Counted from the first letter of the stretch, positions 50,007 to 58,939 are shown. The stretch: 64,000 nt of DNA from an uncultured Gammaproteobacteria bacterium (GCA_958295485.1 OY282354.1:3000042-3064041), one strand, 5' to 3'. Made by a program: numbers and translations. Notes: generated by a model not told the origin, from the sequence alone.

Positions 50007-52554
50007 GGGTTTCAACGCCCGACCCGCGTTTCTCGCTGGGGTTTAACCCCCATTTATCCCCCCTTGTCGAAGAGGAGACAGAAGGAACCCTTTCGCGACA
50101 TCCTCTTGTCAGGGGGGAAATACGGGGCGAGTCCTCCTGACCAGGGGGATTTAGAGGGGTCGGGCCGGGAGGCTGCGCGACTTCCCCCGCAATGGCGTCA
50201 TATCCGGTGGTTCGTTGTTGCGGCTTCCTGCCCGCGGATAAAATCAGTTGCCGCATGTCCGGTACGGTAAATTCCTGGCCGTAGGTCGCGCCCGCCGCGC
50301 GGCTGATGCTCTCATTCATCAGGGTGCCACCCAGGTCGTTGACGCCGGCATCCAGGCAAACCTTCACACCGTCGCTGCCCAACTTCACCCAGGAAGCCTG
50401 TATGTTGTTGATGCGCGGATACAGTACAAGCCTGGCAACGGCATGCATCAAAACCGCCTCGCGGAAGGTAGGCCCCTTGCGCGCCCGTCCCTTGCGATAC
50501 AAAGGCGCCTCCATGTGCACGAACGGGAGCGGCACGAATTCAGAAATCCCGCCGGTTTCTTCCTGCAGGTCGCGCAGGCGAAGTAAATGCCGCGCCCAGT
50601 TGACCGGGCCGTCCACGTGCCCGAACATGATGGTGGAGGTGGTATTCAATCCCACCGAATGGGCGGTCCTGACGACCTCGAGCCATTGCAAAGTATTCAA
50701 TTTGTCCGGACAGATGATCCGCCGAATCTCATCATCCAGAATTTCTGCCGCGGTGCCGGGCAGTGTCCCCAGGCCGGCCTGTTTCAACTCCCTGAGATAC
50801 GCCGCAAGCGAAAGGCCCAGAGTTTCAGCGCCGTGGGTAATTTCCAGGGGCGAAAATGCGTGCACGTGGATCCGTGGCTGCGCTTCTTTTACCGCCCGGA
50901 CAATTGCGAGATAGGTCTTGCCGGTATAATCCGGGTGTATGCCGCCTTGCAGGCAAACCTCCGTGGCGCCCCGCTGCCAGGCTTCACGGGTACGTTCCTG
51001 AATCTCATCAAGCGGCAGGTTGTAGCCTCTTTCGCGCAGGTTCTCGGCAACGCGCCCCTTGGAAAAGGCGCAGAAGCCACAACCGAAATAACAGATGTTG
51101 GTGTAATTGATGTTTCTATTCACCACGTAGGTTACCGTATCGCCGTTGACCACGCGTCGGAGTTCATCGGCGGCCTGTTGAACCAAGGCGTAATCGGCAG
51201 ACCGTGCGGTAAACAGGCAGGCGATTTCTGTTTCATTCAACCGTTTGCCGGCAAGCGCCTTATCGATGATCTGGGTAAATGAACCCCGGAAACTTGCGCC
51301 GCGGGAGTAATCCCCGCCCCCCTGGAGGGGGGAGAGCGCGCGCGGCGGCACGGGTTTGTTGGCGCCTGGGGACCAGTCATCGGAACGGGCGAAACCCGAG
51401 GCGTCTATCTTTCGGATTATGCCGACGCGCAAGTTCGGGGCGACCCAGGTATCCATCGCTTTTATGTATTGCGGGTAGATCGGCAAGCGGGGAACCAACT
51501 CTTTGCCGGTTGCCTCCGTGGCGGCCCGGAGCTTGTCCAGGTGGGGCCAGGCCGCTTCCGGGTTGACGTGGTCCGGCGTCACGGGCGACACGCCGCCCCA
51601 ATCGTTAATCCCCGCGCGGATGATGTCCGGCAACGCGCCGGGCGACAGGTTCGGTGGCGCCTGTATATTCATGTCAGGGCCGAAAATGATCCGCGCCATG
51701 GCGATAGTCCACAACAAATCGGCCAGGGTCGGTTCCGGGGCATCGTGCATTTTTGTGCCGGGCTTGCGCCGGAAGTTCTGGATAATGATTTCCTGTATAT
51801 GCCCGTGGGTTTCATGCAACTCCCTTAACGCCAGCAAGGATTCAAGCCGCTCGTAACGCGTTTCACCTATGCCTGTGAGGATGCCGGAAGTAAACGGCGT
51901 CCGTGCAACCCCCGCGGCGGCAATACTATCCAATCGGGCTGGCGGGCGCTTATCCGGTGAACCGTAATGGGGCCCGCCTTTTTCACACAGGCGCGGCGAG
52001 ACATTTTCCAGCATCAACCCCTGGGATACCGACACGCTGCGCAGGTCAAGCAGGTCGGCGAGACTTAATACACCGGGGTTCAAATGGGGCAGCAAACCGG
52101 TTTCGTCCAGGACCAGTTGCGCTGTTTCCTTGAGGTATGAAAGCGTGGAGGAGTGACCAAGTTCACGTAACTCATTCCGCGCGGTCAGGTAGCGCAATTC
52201 AGGCTTGTCACCCAGCGTAAACAGGGCCTCGTGACAACCTGCATCAACACCGGCGCGGGCAATAGCCAACACTTCCCCTGCCGTGAGATAGGCTCGTTGC
52301 CCTGCTGACGGTGGTTGCGCAAAGGTGCAATAGTGGCAAACGTCGCGACAAAGTTTTGTCAGGGGGATAAAAACCTTGGGTGAATAGGAAATGACTTGGC
52401 CGTGACCCTGATCGCGCAGGCCCGCTGCGTGCCTTGTCAATACATCAATGTCATTGAAATCAGACAGTGACAGTATTTCATCGACATCGAGCGGTACACC
52501 TTGAGCGAATTTATCCTGCCCAAGTTTCTCGATGGTTTTTTTTCGCAAGCTCAT
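49987..52554 (-). CDS. fbiC: FO synthase, CofG-CofH fusion with two radical-SAM domains
   Basis: The 855 residues form two modules. The CofG-like module has CRDVCHYC (Cys69, 73, 76) and LGDKPELRYLTARNELRELG. The CofH-like module, starting near residue 440, has CYFGCGFCAFSKG and LQGGIHPDYTGKTYLAIVR. Together they make 7,8-didemethyl-8-hydroxy-5-deazariboflavin, the F420 chromophore, from tyrosine and a flavin precursor. The linker contains LSPLQGGGDYSRG and the ~60-residue C-terminal tail contains PRISPLTRG and SSSTRGDKWG; both come from dispersed palindromic repeats read in frame. fbiA/cofD and fbiB/cofE are not in the window. The gene is rare in proteobacteria, suggesting transfer. Confidence 0.95.
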   Translation of the reverse strand: MSLRKKTIEKLGQDKFAQGVPLDVDEILSLSDFNDIDVLTRHAAGLRDQGHGQVISYSPKVFIPLTKLCRDVCHYCTFAQPPSAGQRAYLTAGEVLAIARAGVDAGCHEALFTLGDKPELRYLTARNELRELGHSSTLSYLKETAQLVLDETGLLPHLNPGVLSLADLLDLRSVSVSQGLMLENVSPRLCEKGGPHYGSPDKRPPARLDSIAAAGVARTPFTSGILTGIGETRYERLESLLALRELHETHGHIQEIIIQNFRRKPGTKMHDAPEPTLADLLWTIAMARIIFGPDMNIQAPPNLSPGALPDIIRAGINDWGGVSPVTPDHVNPEAAWPHLDKLRAATEATGKELVPRLPIYPQYIKAMDTWVAPNLRVGIIRKIDASGFARSDDWSPGANKPVPPRALSPLQGGGDYSRGASFRGSFTQIIDKALAGKRLNETEIACLFTARSADYALVQQAADELRRVVNGDTVTYVVNRNINYTNICYFGCGFCAFSKGRVAENLRERGYNLPLDEIQERTREAWQRGATEVCLQGGIHPDYTGKTYLAIVRAVKEAQPRIHVHAFSPLEITHGAETLGLSLAAYLRELKQAGLGTLPGTAAEILDDEIRRIICPDKLNTLQWLEVVRTAHSVGLNTTSTIMFGHVDGPVNWARHLLRLRDLQEETGGISEFVPLPFVHMEAPLYRKGRARKGPTFREAVLMHAVARLVLYPRINNIQASWVKLGSDGVKVCLDAGVNDLGGTLMNESISRAAGATYGQEFTVPDMRQLILSAGRKPQQRTTGYDAIAGEVAQPPGPTPLNPPGQEDSPRISPLTRGCRERVPSVSSSTRGDKWGLNPSEKRGSGVETHDSLPN
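50040..50160. repeat. C/G-rich palindromic repeats in the 3' end of the FO synthase gene
   Basis: Three related arms (CCCCCCTTGTCGAAGAGG, CCTCTTGTCAGGGGGG, TCCTCCTGACCAGGGGG) lie within 120 bases and are translated as the C-terminal tail of the FO synthase. The arms match the element in the MFS gene at 38014. Confidence 0.7.
51301..51340. repeat. C/G-rich palindromic repeat in the CofG-CofH linker
   Basis: CCGCCCCCCTGGAGGGGGG lies exactly at the boundary between the two radical-SAM modules and encodes SPLQGGGDYSRG on the - strand. Confidence 0.6.
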
Positions 52555-52567
52555 TAGCCCGAACGGT

Positions 52568-53842
52568 TCAGTCCACCGTTCCGCAGATCATCAATATCGA
52601 CTGGATATAGACTTTGATAATATCCAGCATGTCGCCGATGTGGGCCGCTTCACCCTGGGCGGTGGAGAAACCACCGCTCCCGGTAGTGCGGATGCGGCCT
52701 GCCGACCCATAATTCACCGTCGGTATGCCGTAGCGGTTCATGTGCGCTGCATCGCTGTACCAGGTTTCCATCCCCATTTCCGGCGGTTTGCCCAGTTGCT
52801 CGGTATGCGCGGCAATGACGGTTTGCACCAATTCATGGTCATCGGGTATGGACGTGCCGGGCGCGGACAAGAATATCTCTACCTTCGCGCCGGCTAATTC
52901 TTCATTGTCATTGACGACGGACGCGATCAACCCGCGTACTTCATTGTAGGCTTGCACGGGCATCACGCCGGGGACTGTCCTGACGTCCATATAGATGCAG
53001 CAGTTGTCCGGGGTTCTCGCGCCGCGCCACGGCCACCCCCCTTCAATCGCAGAGACGTTGACCCGGGGCTGGAAATCACCGACCTGGTTGCGCCGGCAGT
53101 AATCAGGGATCCAGTCGTGGATTGCATCCAGTATTTTTCGGGATTTATTTATCGCATTGGTGGCCACGCGGGACCAGGCAGTATGGATCAACCGGCCCGG
53201 CACGGTTATTTTCAGCCAGGTCGTGCCGCAGTGACGGGGGATCAACATCATGTTCGTGGGTTCGCCCAATATACAGAAATCGGCCACCGCGCCGTGGGTA
53301 ATGGCATATTTCGTCCCCACGCCGTAGCCCTGGTATTTTCTTCCCTCGAAATCATTTACCGGGGACTTTTCTATCTCACCGGCCACGCCGGCAATCACCA
53401 CGTCGCCCGCCAGCTTGATGCCGGCTTTTTGAATCGCCTCCGTGGCGACGATATAAGTTCCCATGGCGCTTTTCATATTGAAAGAGCCCATTCCGTAAAT
53501 CCATTCATCATCGATCAACGTGGCCTTGCATTGATACCCGATACCGCGATGCGCCTGCTCCGGGCCGAATGACGTATCCAGGTGGCCGTTGAACATGAGC
53601 GACTTGCCGGCGCCATGCCCTTGCAGCCGGCCGATGGCGTTATAACGATCATCGCCGATGGGTTGCAAGGTGGCGTCAAAGCCGGCGTCACCAAGGATTT
53701 CATGCAAGGTCCGGGCAACATTTTCCTCCTCGCCGGTGGGACTGGGTATATCGACCAAGTCCATTACCAATTTCACCAAACGGTCCCGGTCGATGTGTTC
53801 AATCGCTTTTGCCGCCAGTTCTTTATCAATTTCTGTCGTCAT
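52568..53842 (-). CDS. M20-family peptidase/amidohydrolase with an altered metal site
   Basis: A 424-residue ArgE/DapE/ACY1-type protein. FNGHLDTSF gives the first metal His87 and base Asp89, and GVAGEIEKSP the Glu region near 156-158; a dimerisation domain lies in the middle. The bridging-metal Asp expected in the GxxDMK motif is Asn122 (GSFNMKSAMG). The protein may therefore bind one metal or use an unusual geometry. It starts 13 bases before the FO synthase in the - strand operon. I prefer the ATG at 53842 over the upstream GTG. It likely hydrolyses an N-acyl or carbamoyl intermediate. Confidence 0.86.
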   Translation of the reverse strand: MTTEIDKELAAKAIEHIDRDRLVKLVMDLVDIPSPTGEEENVARTLHEILGDAGFDATLQPIGDDRYNAIGRLQGHGAGKSLMFNGHLDTSFGPEQAHRGIGYQCKATLIDDEWIYGMGSFNMKSAMGTYIVATEAIQKAGIKLAGDVVIAGVAGEIEKSPVNDFEGRKYQGYGVGTKYAITHGAVADFCILGEPTNMMLIPRHCGTTWLKITVPGRLIHTAWSRVATNAINKSRKILDAIHDWIPDYCRRNQVGDFQPRVNVSAIEGGWPWRGARTPDNCCIYMDVRTVPGVMPVQAYNEVRGLIASVVNDNEELAGAKVEIFLSAPGTSIPDDHELVQTVIAAHTEQLGKPPEMGMETWYSDAAHMNRYGIPTVNYGSAGRIRTTGSGGFSTAQGEAAHIGDMLDIIKVYIQSILMICGTVD

Positions 53843-53910
53843 GATATTTTCTGCATTTGCCACGGATGAACGGGATTTTTTAATGATTTATATCCTGCCA
53901 TCCATGTGAG

Positions 53911-54828
53911 TTATACAATTCTTGTGGTCAAGGTGCCCAGCTTTGCGATGGTTGCGTCAACCGTGTCGCCCGGTTGCAACCATCTCGGTGATTTCATCCC
54001 CGCCGCGACACCGGGGGGGCTGCCACTGGTAATCACGTCGCCGGGATACAAACCCATGTGGGACCACCAGGAGACCAGTTCCGCGGTCTTGTAGTGCATT
54101 TGCGACGTATTGGCATCCTGGCGTATCTCGCCATTGACCCGCAGTTGCATATCCAGGTCATGGGGATCATCCAACTCATCCAATGTCACCAGCCAGGGAC
54201 CCAGGGGACAGGAACCCTTGAAACTCTTCCCCATCAGGATCACTTTATTGGAATGCTCCCGGGCCTGAATATCCCGGGCGGAGAGGTCGTTGAAAATGGT
54301 ATAGCCGGCCACGTAGTCAAAGGCATCGTCAATACCCACCTTGAATGCCTCTTTGGCTATGATTATGGCGATTTCGATCTCATAATCCAGTTGCCTGGTA
54401 AAAACCGGGATCTCGACGCCGGCGCCACTGGGAACAACGGATGAAGGCGCCTCCAGAAACCCGGTGGGATGTTCAAAATGAAAATCACCCCAGTTGTGGG
54501 ACTCCCATTCAGGGTCCTTCCAGGTCGTCAATTCCTCCAGGTGGGAGTCAAAATTGCAGGAGGTATGCACTATCTTCCCGGGCAGGGGGACCGGCGACTG
54601 CAAAGTAATTTCATGTTTTGCATGGATATGCTCGCCGGCGCCAGGCTGCAGCCCCGCCAGCAACTCACGGGCCTTGTCCATGGCCGCATCACCCGCCTTG
54701 AGAAAATCAACCATGTCATCCGGCAACCCACCGCCGGATAAAGCCGCCAAGTCCACATAAACATCACTGTGATATGCGCCTACAGTACGTTTACCGGTAC
54801 CATCAATGTCGAATGTCGCCAATTTCAT
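53911..54828 (-). CDS. Fumarylacetoacetate-hydrolase-family protein
   Basis: A 305-residue FAH-fold enzyme. CNFDSHLEEL stands where related proteins have the N(Y)xxH segment, and EIPVFTRQLDYEIEIAIII carries the E-x-E metal ligands. VAGYTIFNDLSARDIQ carries the Asp ligand, and KSFKGSCPLGPWLVTLDEL and GDVITSGSPPGVAAGMKSPRWLQPGD complete the active site. Members hydrolyse C-C bonds of acylpyruvates or decarboxylate oxaloacetate-like acids. Consistent with late-stage breakdown of a ring-cleavage product. AGGAAGAA precedes the ATG. Confidence 0.92.
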   Translation of the reverse strand: MKLATFDIDGTGKRTVGAYHSDVYVDLAALSGGGLPDDMVDFLKAGDAAMDKARELLAGLQPGAGEHIHAKHEITLQSPVPLPGKIVHTSCNFDSHLEELTTWKDPEWESHNWGDFHFEHPTGFLEAPSSVVPSGAGVEIPVFTRQLDYEIEIAIIIAKEAFKVGIDDAFDYVAGYTIFNDLSARDIQAREHSNKVILMGKSFKGSCPLGPWLVTLDELDDPHDLDMQLRVNGEIRQDANTSQMHYKTAELVSWWSHMGLYPGDVITSGSPPGVAAGMKSPRWLQPGDTVDATIAKLGTLTTRIV

Positions 54829-54855
54829 CAGTTTCTTCCTTTTAATAATTATTCG

Positions 54856-55944
54856 TCATGCCGAGGCAGGTTCGAGATGGGGCAGCACTTCCTCGCCCAT
54901 CAAACGCATGGTCTCCAGGTTGTCGGTCTCATCGGCGCCGACAACTTCCAGTAACGGCAGGTTCAACCCTGCATCGACCAGTTCCTGGATGATCTCGAGA
55001 CAATCCTCCGGCGTGCCTGAGATGACGGTAAATTTACGCATCATCTCATCCGTCACGTATTGGGTGACATGGTCCTGGGTACCTTCCGCTATGGCCTTGC
55101 GGAATGGGTCCCAGGCGGTATCGGGAAGCCCCGACCCCGCGAGGATAACGTCATTCTTGATGTTCCTGATCTTGTTGACCACGTAGGTGCCCGTGTAGGG
55201 CCGGGTTGCGTCACGGGCCTTGTCGCCGTCCTTTGAACAGGAGCAAAGAATGACGCCACCTACCGGAAAGTCCGCCGGTAAAGTACGACCCGCTTTTTCA
55301 GCGCCGGCATTCATGTTAGCGCGGGCATATTTAACGAACGCGGGAGAGGTCAGTCCCGCCAATAACATGCCGTCACCTTCACGACCGCAGAGTCTCTGCA
55401 TGAAAGGCCCGGTAGCGCCCACGTAGATAGGAATTTCGGTGCGCAAGCCATCCCCAGCCCGATCATAGGCCGGCATGGAAGATTTAAAATACTCACCCTG
55501 GTATTCATAGGCCGCCCCGGCGAAGACTTTACGCATGATTTCCATTGACTCATGATGAACCTTGACCGGTTTCAGCTTTTCAATATCGTATTCAAGATAT
55601 TCGATGCCCACCTTGCCCACGCCGATGCCCATGATAAAACGGCCACCGCTCAACTCATCAATTCCCGCCGCCTCGGAGGCTTGTATGGTGGGGTGACGCG
55701 TATAAGGAGAAGTGATGCCAAGGCCGATGGGTATCTTCTCCGTCGCCATGCTGACTGCCGCCAGGGTGGTGAAACAACCACGGGCTTCCAGCCCATACTG
55801 GCGAAACCAGTGGTAAGCCTCGGCGATCCAGAACCCGCCCGTCATGTTCGACGCCTCCGCCTGCCGCGCATATTTTTGCATGGAAGACAAACGTTCATAA
55901 GATTTGAATATGACACCCACCTTGGGGCCGACGGACATGCTCAT
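54856..55944 (-). CDS. LLM-class (luciferase-like) F420-dependent oxidoreductase
   Basis: The 362-residue TIM barrel has FWIAEAYHWFRQYGLEA, PIGLGITSPYTRHPTIQASEAAGIDELSGGRFIMGIGVG and IPIYVGATGPFMQRLCGREGDGMLL. These match methylene-H4MPT-reductase-like F420 proteins more closely than FMN monooxygenases. An FO synthase four genes downstream in the same direction supports F420 as the cofactor. It is probably the first gene of the cluster and may reduce or hydride-transfer to the pathway substrate. The 285 bases upstream hold a short GTGTGAAGTTT-type duplication but no gene that I can support. Confidence 0.88.
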   Translation of the reverse strand: MSMSVGPKVGVIFKSYERLSSMQKYARQAEASNMTGGFWIAEAYHWFRQYGLEARGCFTTLAAVSMATEKIPIGLGITSPYTRHPTIQASEAAGIDELSGGRFIMGIGVGKVGIEYLEYDIEKLKPVKVHHESMEIMRKVFAGAAYEYQGEYFKSSMPAYDRAGDGLRTEIPIYVGATGPFMQRLCGREGDGMLLAGLTSPAFVKYARANMNAGAEKAGRTLPADFPVGGVILCSCSKDGDKARDATRPYTGTYVVNKIRNIKNDVILAGSGLPDTAWDPFRKAIAEGTQDHVTQYVTDEMMRKFTVISGTPEDCLEIIQELVDAGLNLPLLEVVGADETDNLETMRLMGEEVLPHLEPASA

Positions 55945-56229
55945 TACTGTTTTATCTCCCGGGTTTTATTTTGATTATTCACAGGCTACGGTTCTCCAAG
56001 AAGCCCGATTATAGCCGATTTATTCCTCACTGTCCCCCCTGTATTTGGACTCAGGAGTTCCCGCGAAGTGTGAAGTTTGAAGTGTGAAGTTCCCGGCAAT
56101 CTCGTCGAAAATGGGTTTGGGGGCTGTTCTGGAGTGACTAACGCCAAGGATGAGCGTGGGATGGGCCATGGAACGGAAAAACAAGCGCCAAACCCGCTAT
56201 TAGCGGGAACTGCTGATCAGGGCTTTTCT

Positions 56230-56985
56230 TCATTCGTTGGCGCAAAGCCGTTCAAGGCGCGCGAGGGGGTCCTGGCGATAGAAGTCGCGCAGGTGTGCGT
56301 AGATGGCGGGGTATGCGACGTCAAGTACACCGGGGGCATCGAAAAAATACTCGCTTGTCACCGCGAAGAACTCGCCGGGGTCTTCGGCTGCGTATTTGTC
56401 TACAGGCAACTTCCTGCCCGCGTTGATGCGGCGGTTCAAATCCCCGAATGCGGCGCTGAAGTCCCGGCGCCAAGCCTCAGGGTTCATGTCGCGGTGCAAC
56501 GGCGGGCGTCCGTTCGTCTCCTCGTCAAGCATGTCTAACTTATGTGCCAGCTCGTGGATGATAACGTTGTAACCGTCACCCTGGCCTGATGCCATAATAT
56601 CTTCCCAGGAAAGGATGACCGGGCCGCGAAACCAGGCTTCGCCGGCGCGGGCCTCCTCCCACTCGTGTTCGACGCCGGCCTCGTCCACCTCACGTTCACG
56701 GGAGACAAAGCCGCCGGGATAGACGATGACGCTCTGCCACGGGGCGTAGGCATCAAGGCCGAGCGCAAGGACCGGCAAGCAGGCCTGGGCCGCGATCACA
56801 ACAAGGTCTCCCCCGTCTAAACGCTGCCCGCGTACCGGCTCAATAGACTTGCCTTCGATGAAACGCGAGGCCAGTTCACGAAGCTGCGCGAGTTCATCCT
56901 CAACAAGCGGGTCGAGGATGGGAAGAGCATCGAGGGCCGCCGTCCAATCGGCGTCATCAATCAGCCGGCAACGGCGCGACCACAT
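56230..56985 (-). CDS. mtfA: MtfA-like zinc-dependent peptidase (M90)
   Basis: A 251-residue zincin. VIIHELAHKLDMLD carries the H-E-x-x-H motif, and FFAVTSEYFFDAPGVL supplies the third ligand region. PVLALGLDAYAPWQSVIVYPGGFV and SWEDIMASG are typical MtfA blocks. In E. coli MtfA binds the repressor Mlc and affects glucose phosphotransferase regulation; here the partner is unknown. I start at the ATG at 56985, preceded by GGAGGAG, instead of an in-frame GTG 12 bases earlier. Confidence 0.92.
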   Translation of the reverse strand: MWSRRCRLIDDADWTAALDALPILDPLVEDELAQLRELASRFIEGKSIEPVRGQRLDGGDLVVIAAQACLPVLALGLDAYAPWQSVIVYPGGFVSREREVDEAGVEHEWEEARAGEAWFRGPVILSWEDIMASGQGDGYNVIIHELAHKLDMLDEETNGRPPLHRDMNPEAWRRDFSAAFGDLNRRINAGRKLPVDKYAAEDPGEFFAVTSEYFFDAPGVLDVAYPAIYAHLRDFYRQDPLARLERLCANE

Positions 56986-57184
56986 GCGCTCCTCCACGGT
57001 AAATCATAGGTAGCAAAGAATGTTCTATTGACGACAATCGACCCCGGATTATACCATCCCCGAGCTTGATATGGAGACAAGCGTAGTCAGATATACGAGT
57101 TACCTCGTTTCGACTGTTCAGGGCAAGATCATACCTGCTATATAAAGGGGCCAAGTGAAATAATGCGCCGGCTCCGGCGGCACG

Positions 57185-57310
57185 TTACACGTTATCTACA
57201 GCAGCTATAGGCACAAAACTTACTTCCATGCCTTGATTTTTAAGCTCTGATTTCTTCGGGTTGACTTTGCAAACTTCGCTCAATTCCACCATCAACCATT
57301 TTTGCTGCTC
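57185..57310 (-). pseudogene. N-terminal relic of a type I restriction specificity subunit (hsdS)
   Basis: On the - strand, directly after the KAP gene, the frame reads EQQKWLMVELSEVCKVNPKK, then SELKNQGMEVSFVPIAAVDN and a stop. This is the opening of an HsdS target-recognition domain (W-x-x-V-x-L-x-E-V-C-x-I-N-P-x-K ... VSFVPMAAV). Only about 40 codons remain. No hsdM or hsdR is in the window. The surrounding 342-base gap (56986-57327) holds nothing else I can support. Confidence 0.65.
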
Positions 57311-57327
57311 TTTAAAATGACAATAAA

Positions 57328-58722
57328 TTATTCCCCTCTTTTCACCTCTGGACTGAAGACAATATTCTCCATGGGCATGGAGTCAATCTGTTTCAAAAAG
57401 TCTCTGATTTGTGGAAGACGCTCGATTTTATACACGAAGTTCCAAAATTCCGGGTTTTCCGAGTCCCCTGCATTTATAATATTCTTCACCTTTGCCCTAA
57501 ATTCAGCATTTTCCCTACGATAGATAGCACATAAATATATATAGGGGTCAAAGTGTCGGCCTGGAATTTCCTCCCGGCTGGTTATCGGGTCAGGAAAACC
57601 AGCGTGTTCTCTGTAGAATTCCAAGTTTTCCTCGAAGGGAAATTGTGCGGTGTCGTCGTCGGCAGCAATTATAAATTTTGAATATAAGTCAGGGTTAATC
57701 GATCTCAACATAGTAAAATAGACAAGAAACACGGGAAATACCCTCGTCCTGTTCGCAAGCTTTAGGAAAGGTATTCCAAGGGCCGAAGTAAGTTGTTCCT
57801 GATTTCGCAAAGAGATATTGAAAGTTTCAGAAAACGATTTCAGCCATTTTTTAACATTATCAAGACTTTCAATGCTATATCTAACATTCGATGACCCTTC
57901 GGGTCTTTCCGTCAGGTCTTCCAGGCCGGTCTTTTTAATAGACGTGTCTATCAAATTGCCTGTGTTGACAAGGGAAATGGTTTTGTCAAAGAATTTCTGC
58001 AAATAACGTTCGCTGTCTATTTCCCCGTATATCGTGTTGATGGACTTTTTCAATTCGTTTTTGTTTACGGCGAAAACGAAGAATATGAATTCAACATCAA
58101 AGATATGTTTCACTTTTTCGAGTACTTCGATTGCAAAGGTCGGTCGACAGCGGTCTAACTCGTCAATGAAGATAACAAGTGGTTTGCCCGATGTTTCTTT
58201 CACAGATTTGGCTGTTTTTCCGAGTTCCTGCTTGAATTCGTCAACGGCAGTCCGATAGTTCAGGTAGTCCTCGATTTTGTTGTGTTGTTGTATTGCTTCT
58301 TGTATGGCTTTATCTACTACTTTTCCTGTAATTCCGGCAGCTTCGATGATGATGGATTTGCCTATCGATGGAGCTAATTTGAACAATTTGCTTGCTGTAT
58401 CCTTAAAAGATGGTTCCGGTTCAATTTGTTTTTGGATTTCTCCAATCAAAGTGGGGAGCGCCTCATCGTAGAAATCGCAATTCCAAGCATCAAAGAAGAC
58501 AGTCTTGAATCCTTGCTGTTTCAAATATGCCTGCCACATTTTAAGGAAAGTTGTCTTTCCATCACCCCATTTTGCATCGACCGCAAGAACAAAAGGCGTT
58601 GAAGATGACTCGATAAAATTAGTCCATGTTTTACAGAGTACCTGCCTGTTCAAGCCATCGCCTTCAAAGGGGTCTTTCTCGTTTACTTCTAACGGTTGGA
58701 TTTTGGTTTTTAATTCAGCCAT
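57328..58722 (-). CDS. KAP-family P-loop NTPase
   Basis: A 464-residue protein. Walker A is AKWGDGKTTFL at residues 50-60, Walker B is LVIFIDELDRCRPTFAIEVL, and a helical insertion between them follows the KAP pattern, but without clear transmembrane helices. The ATG at 58722 has GGAGG eight bases upstream. KAP NTPases are often found in defence islands and on mobile DNA, and some are linked to phage resistance. It is AT-rich relative to most neighbours. It is followed by an hsdS relic and diverges from a CopG-type gene across a long palindrome. The function is not assigned. Confidence 0.88.
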   Translation of the reverse strand: MAELKTKIQPLEVNEKDPFEGDGLNRQVLCKTWTNFIESSSTPFVLAVDAKWGDGKTTFLKMWQAYLKQQGFKTVFFDAWNCDFYDEALPTLIGEIQKQIEPEPSFKDTASKLFKLAPSIGKSIIIEAAGITGKVVDKAIQEAIQQHNKIEDYLNYRTAVDEFKQELGKTAKSVKETSGKPLVIFIDELDRCRPTFAIEVLEKVKHIFDVEFIFFVFAVNKNELKKSINTIYGEIDSERYLQKFFDKTISLVNTGNLIDTSIKKTGLEDLTERPEGSSNVRYSIESLDNVKKWLKSFSETFNISLRNQEQLTSALGIPFLKLANRTRVFPVFLVYFTMLRSINPDLYSKFIIAADDDTAQFPFEENLEFYREHAGFPDPITSREEIPGRHFDPYIYLCAIYRRENAEFRAKVKNIINAGDSENPEFWNFVYKIERLPQIRDFLKQIDSMPMENIVFSPEVKRGE

Positions 58723-58806
58723 TTTGGAGGCCTCCCGTATCATGCTCTGAACATTCTCTCCTTCTGGTAGAAAGCAATGGGCGATTGGGCATATTTTAAC
58801 AATAAT

Positions 58807-58852
58807 TTCAGGATACCCATAAATTTCCGGTTTAATTTATGGGTGTCCTGAA
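58807..58852. repeat. Long imperfect palindrome between divergent genes
   Basis: Arms 58807-58825 and 58834-58852 pair over 19 bases with one mismatch (CAGGATACCCATAAATT against AATTTATGGGTGTCCTG), loop TCCGGTTT. It lies between the KAP gene (-) and the CopG-like gene (+), so an operator or mobile-element remnant is more likely than a terminator. Confidence 0.75.
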
Positions 58853-58939
58853 TTTTGTTGGCTCTGAATTTTGATATACTTAATCAATTGAATTTATTCG
58901 ATCGGTTAAAGTTACTCGTCGTGTGCCACTGCGAGAGAG

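Noticed and set aside
53840..53863. GTG at 53863 as the M20 gene start
   Set aside because: It adds only seven non-conserved residues and lacks a ribosome site; the ATG at 53842 is sufficient.
56077..56538. A 153-residue + strand frame overlapping the mtfA 3' end
   Set aside because: Most of it is antisense to the HExxH peptidase gene and the remainder is Gly/Lys-rich without motif or ribosome site.
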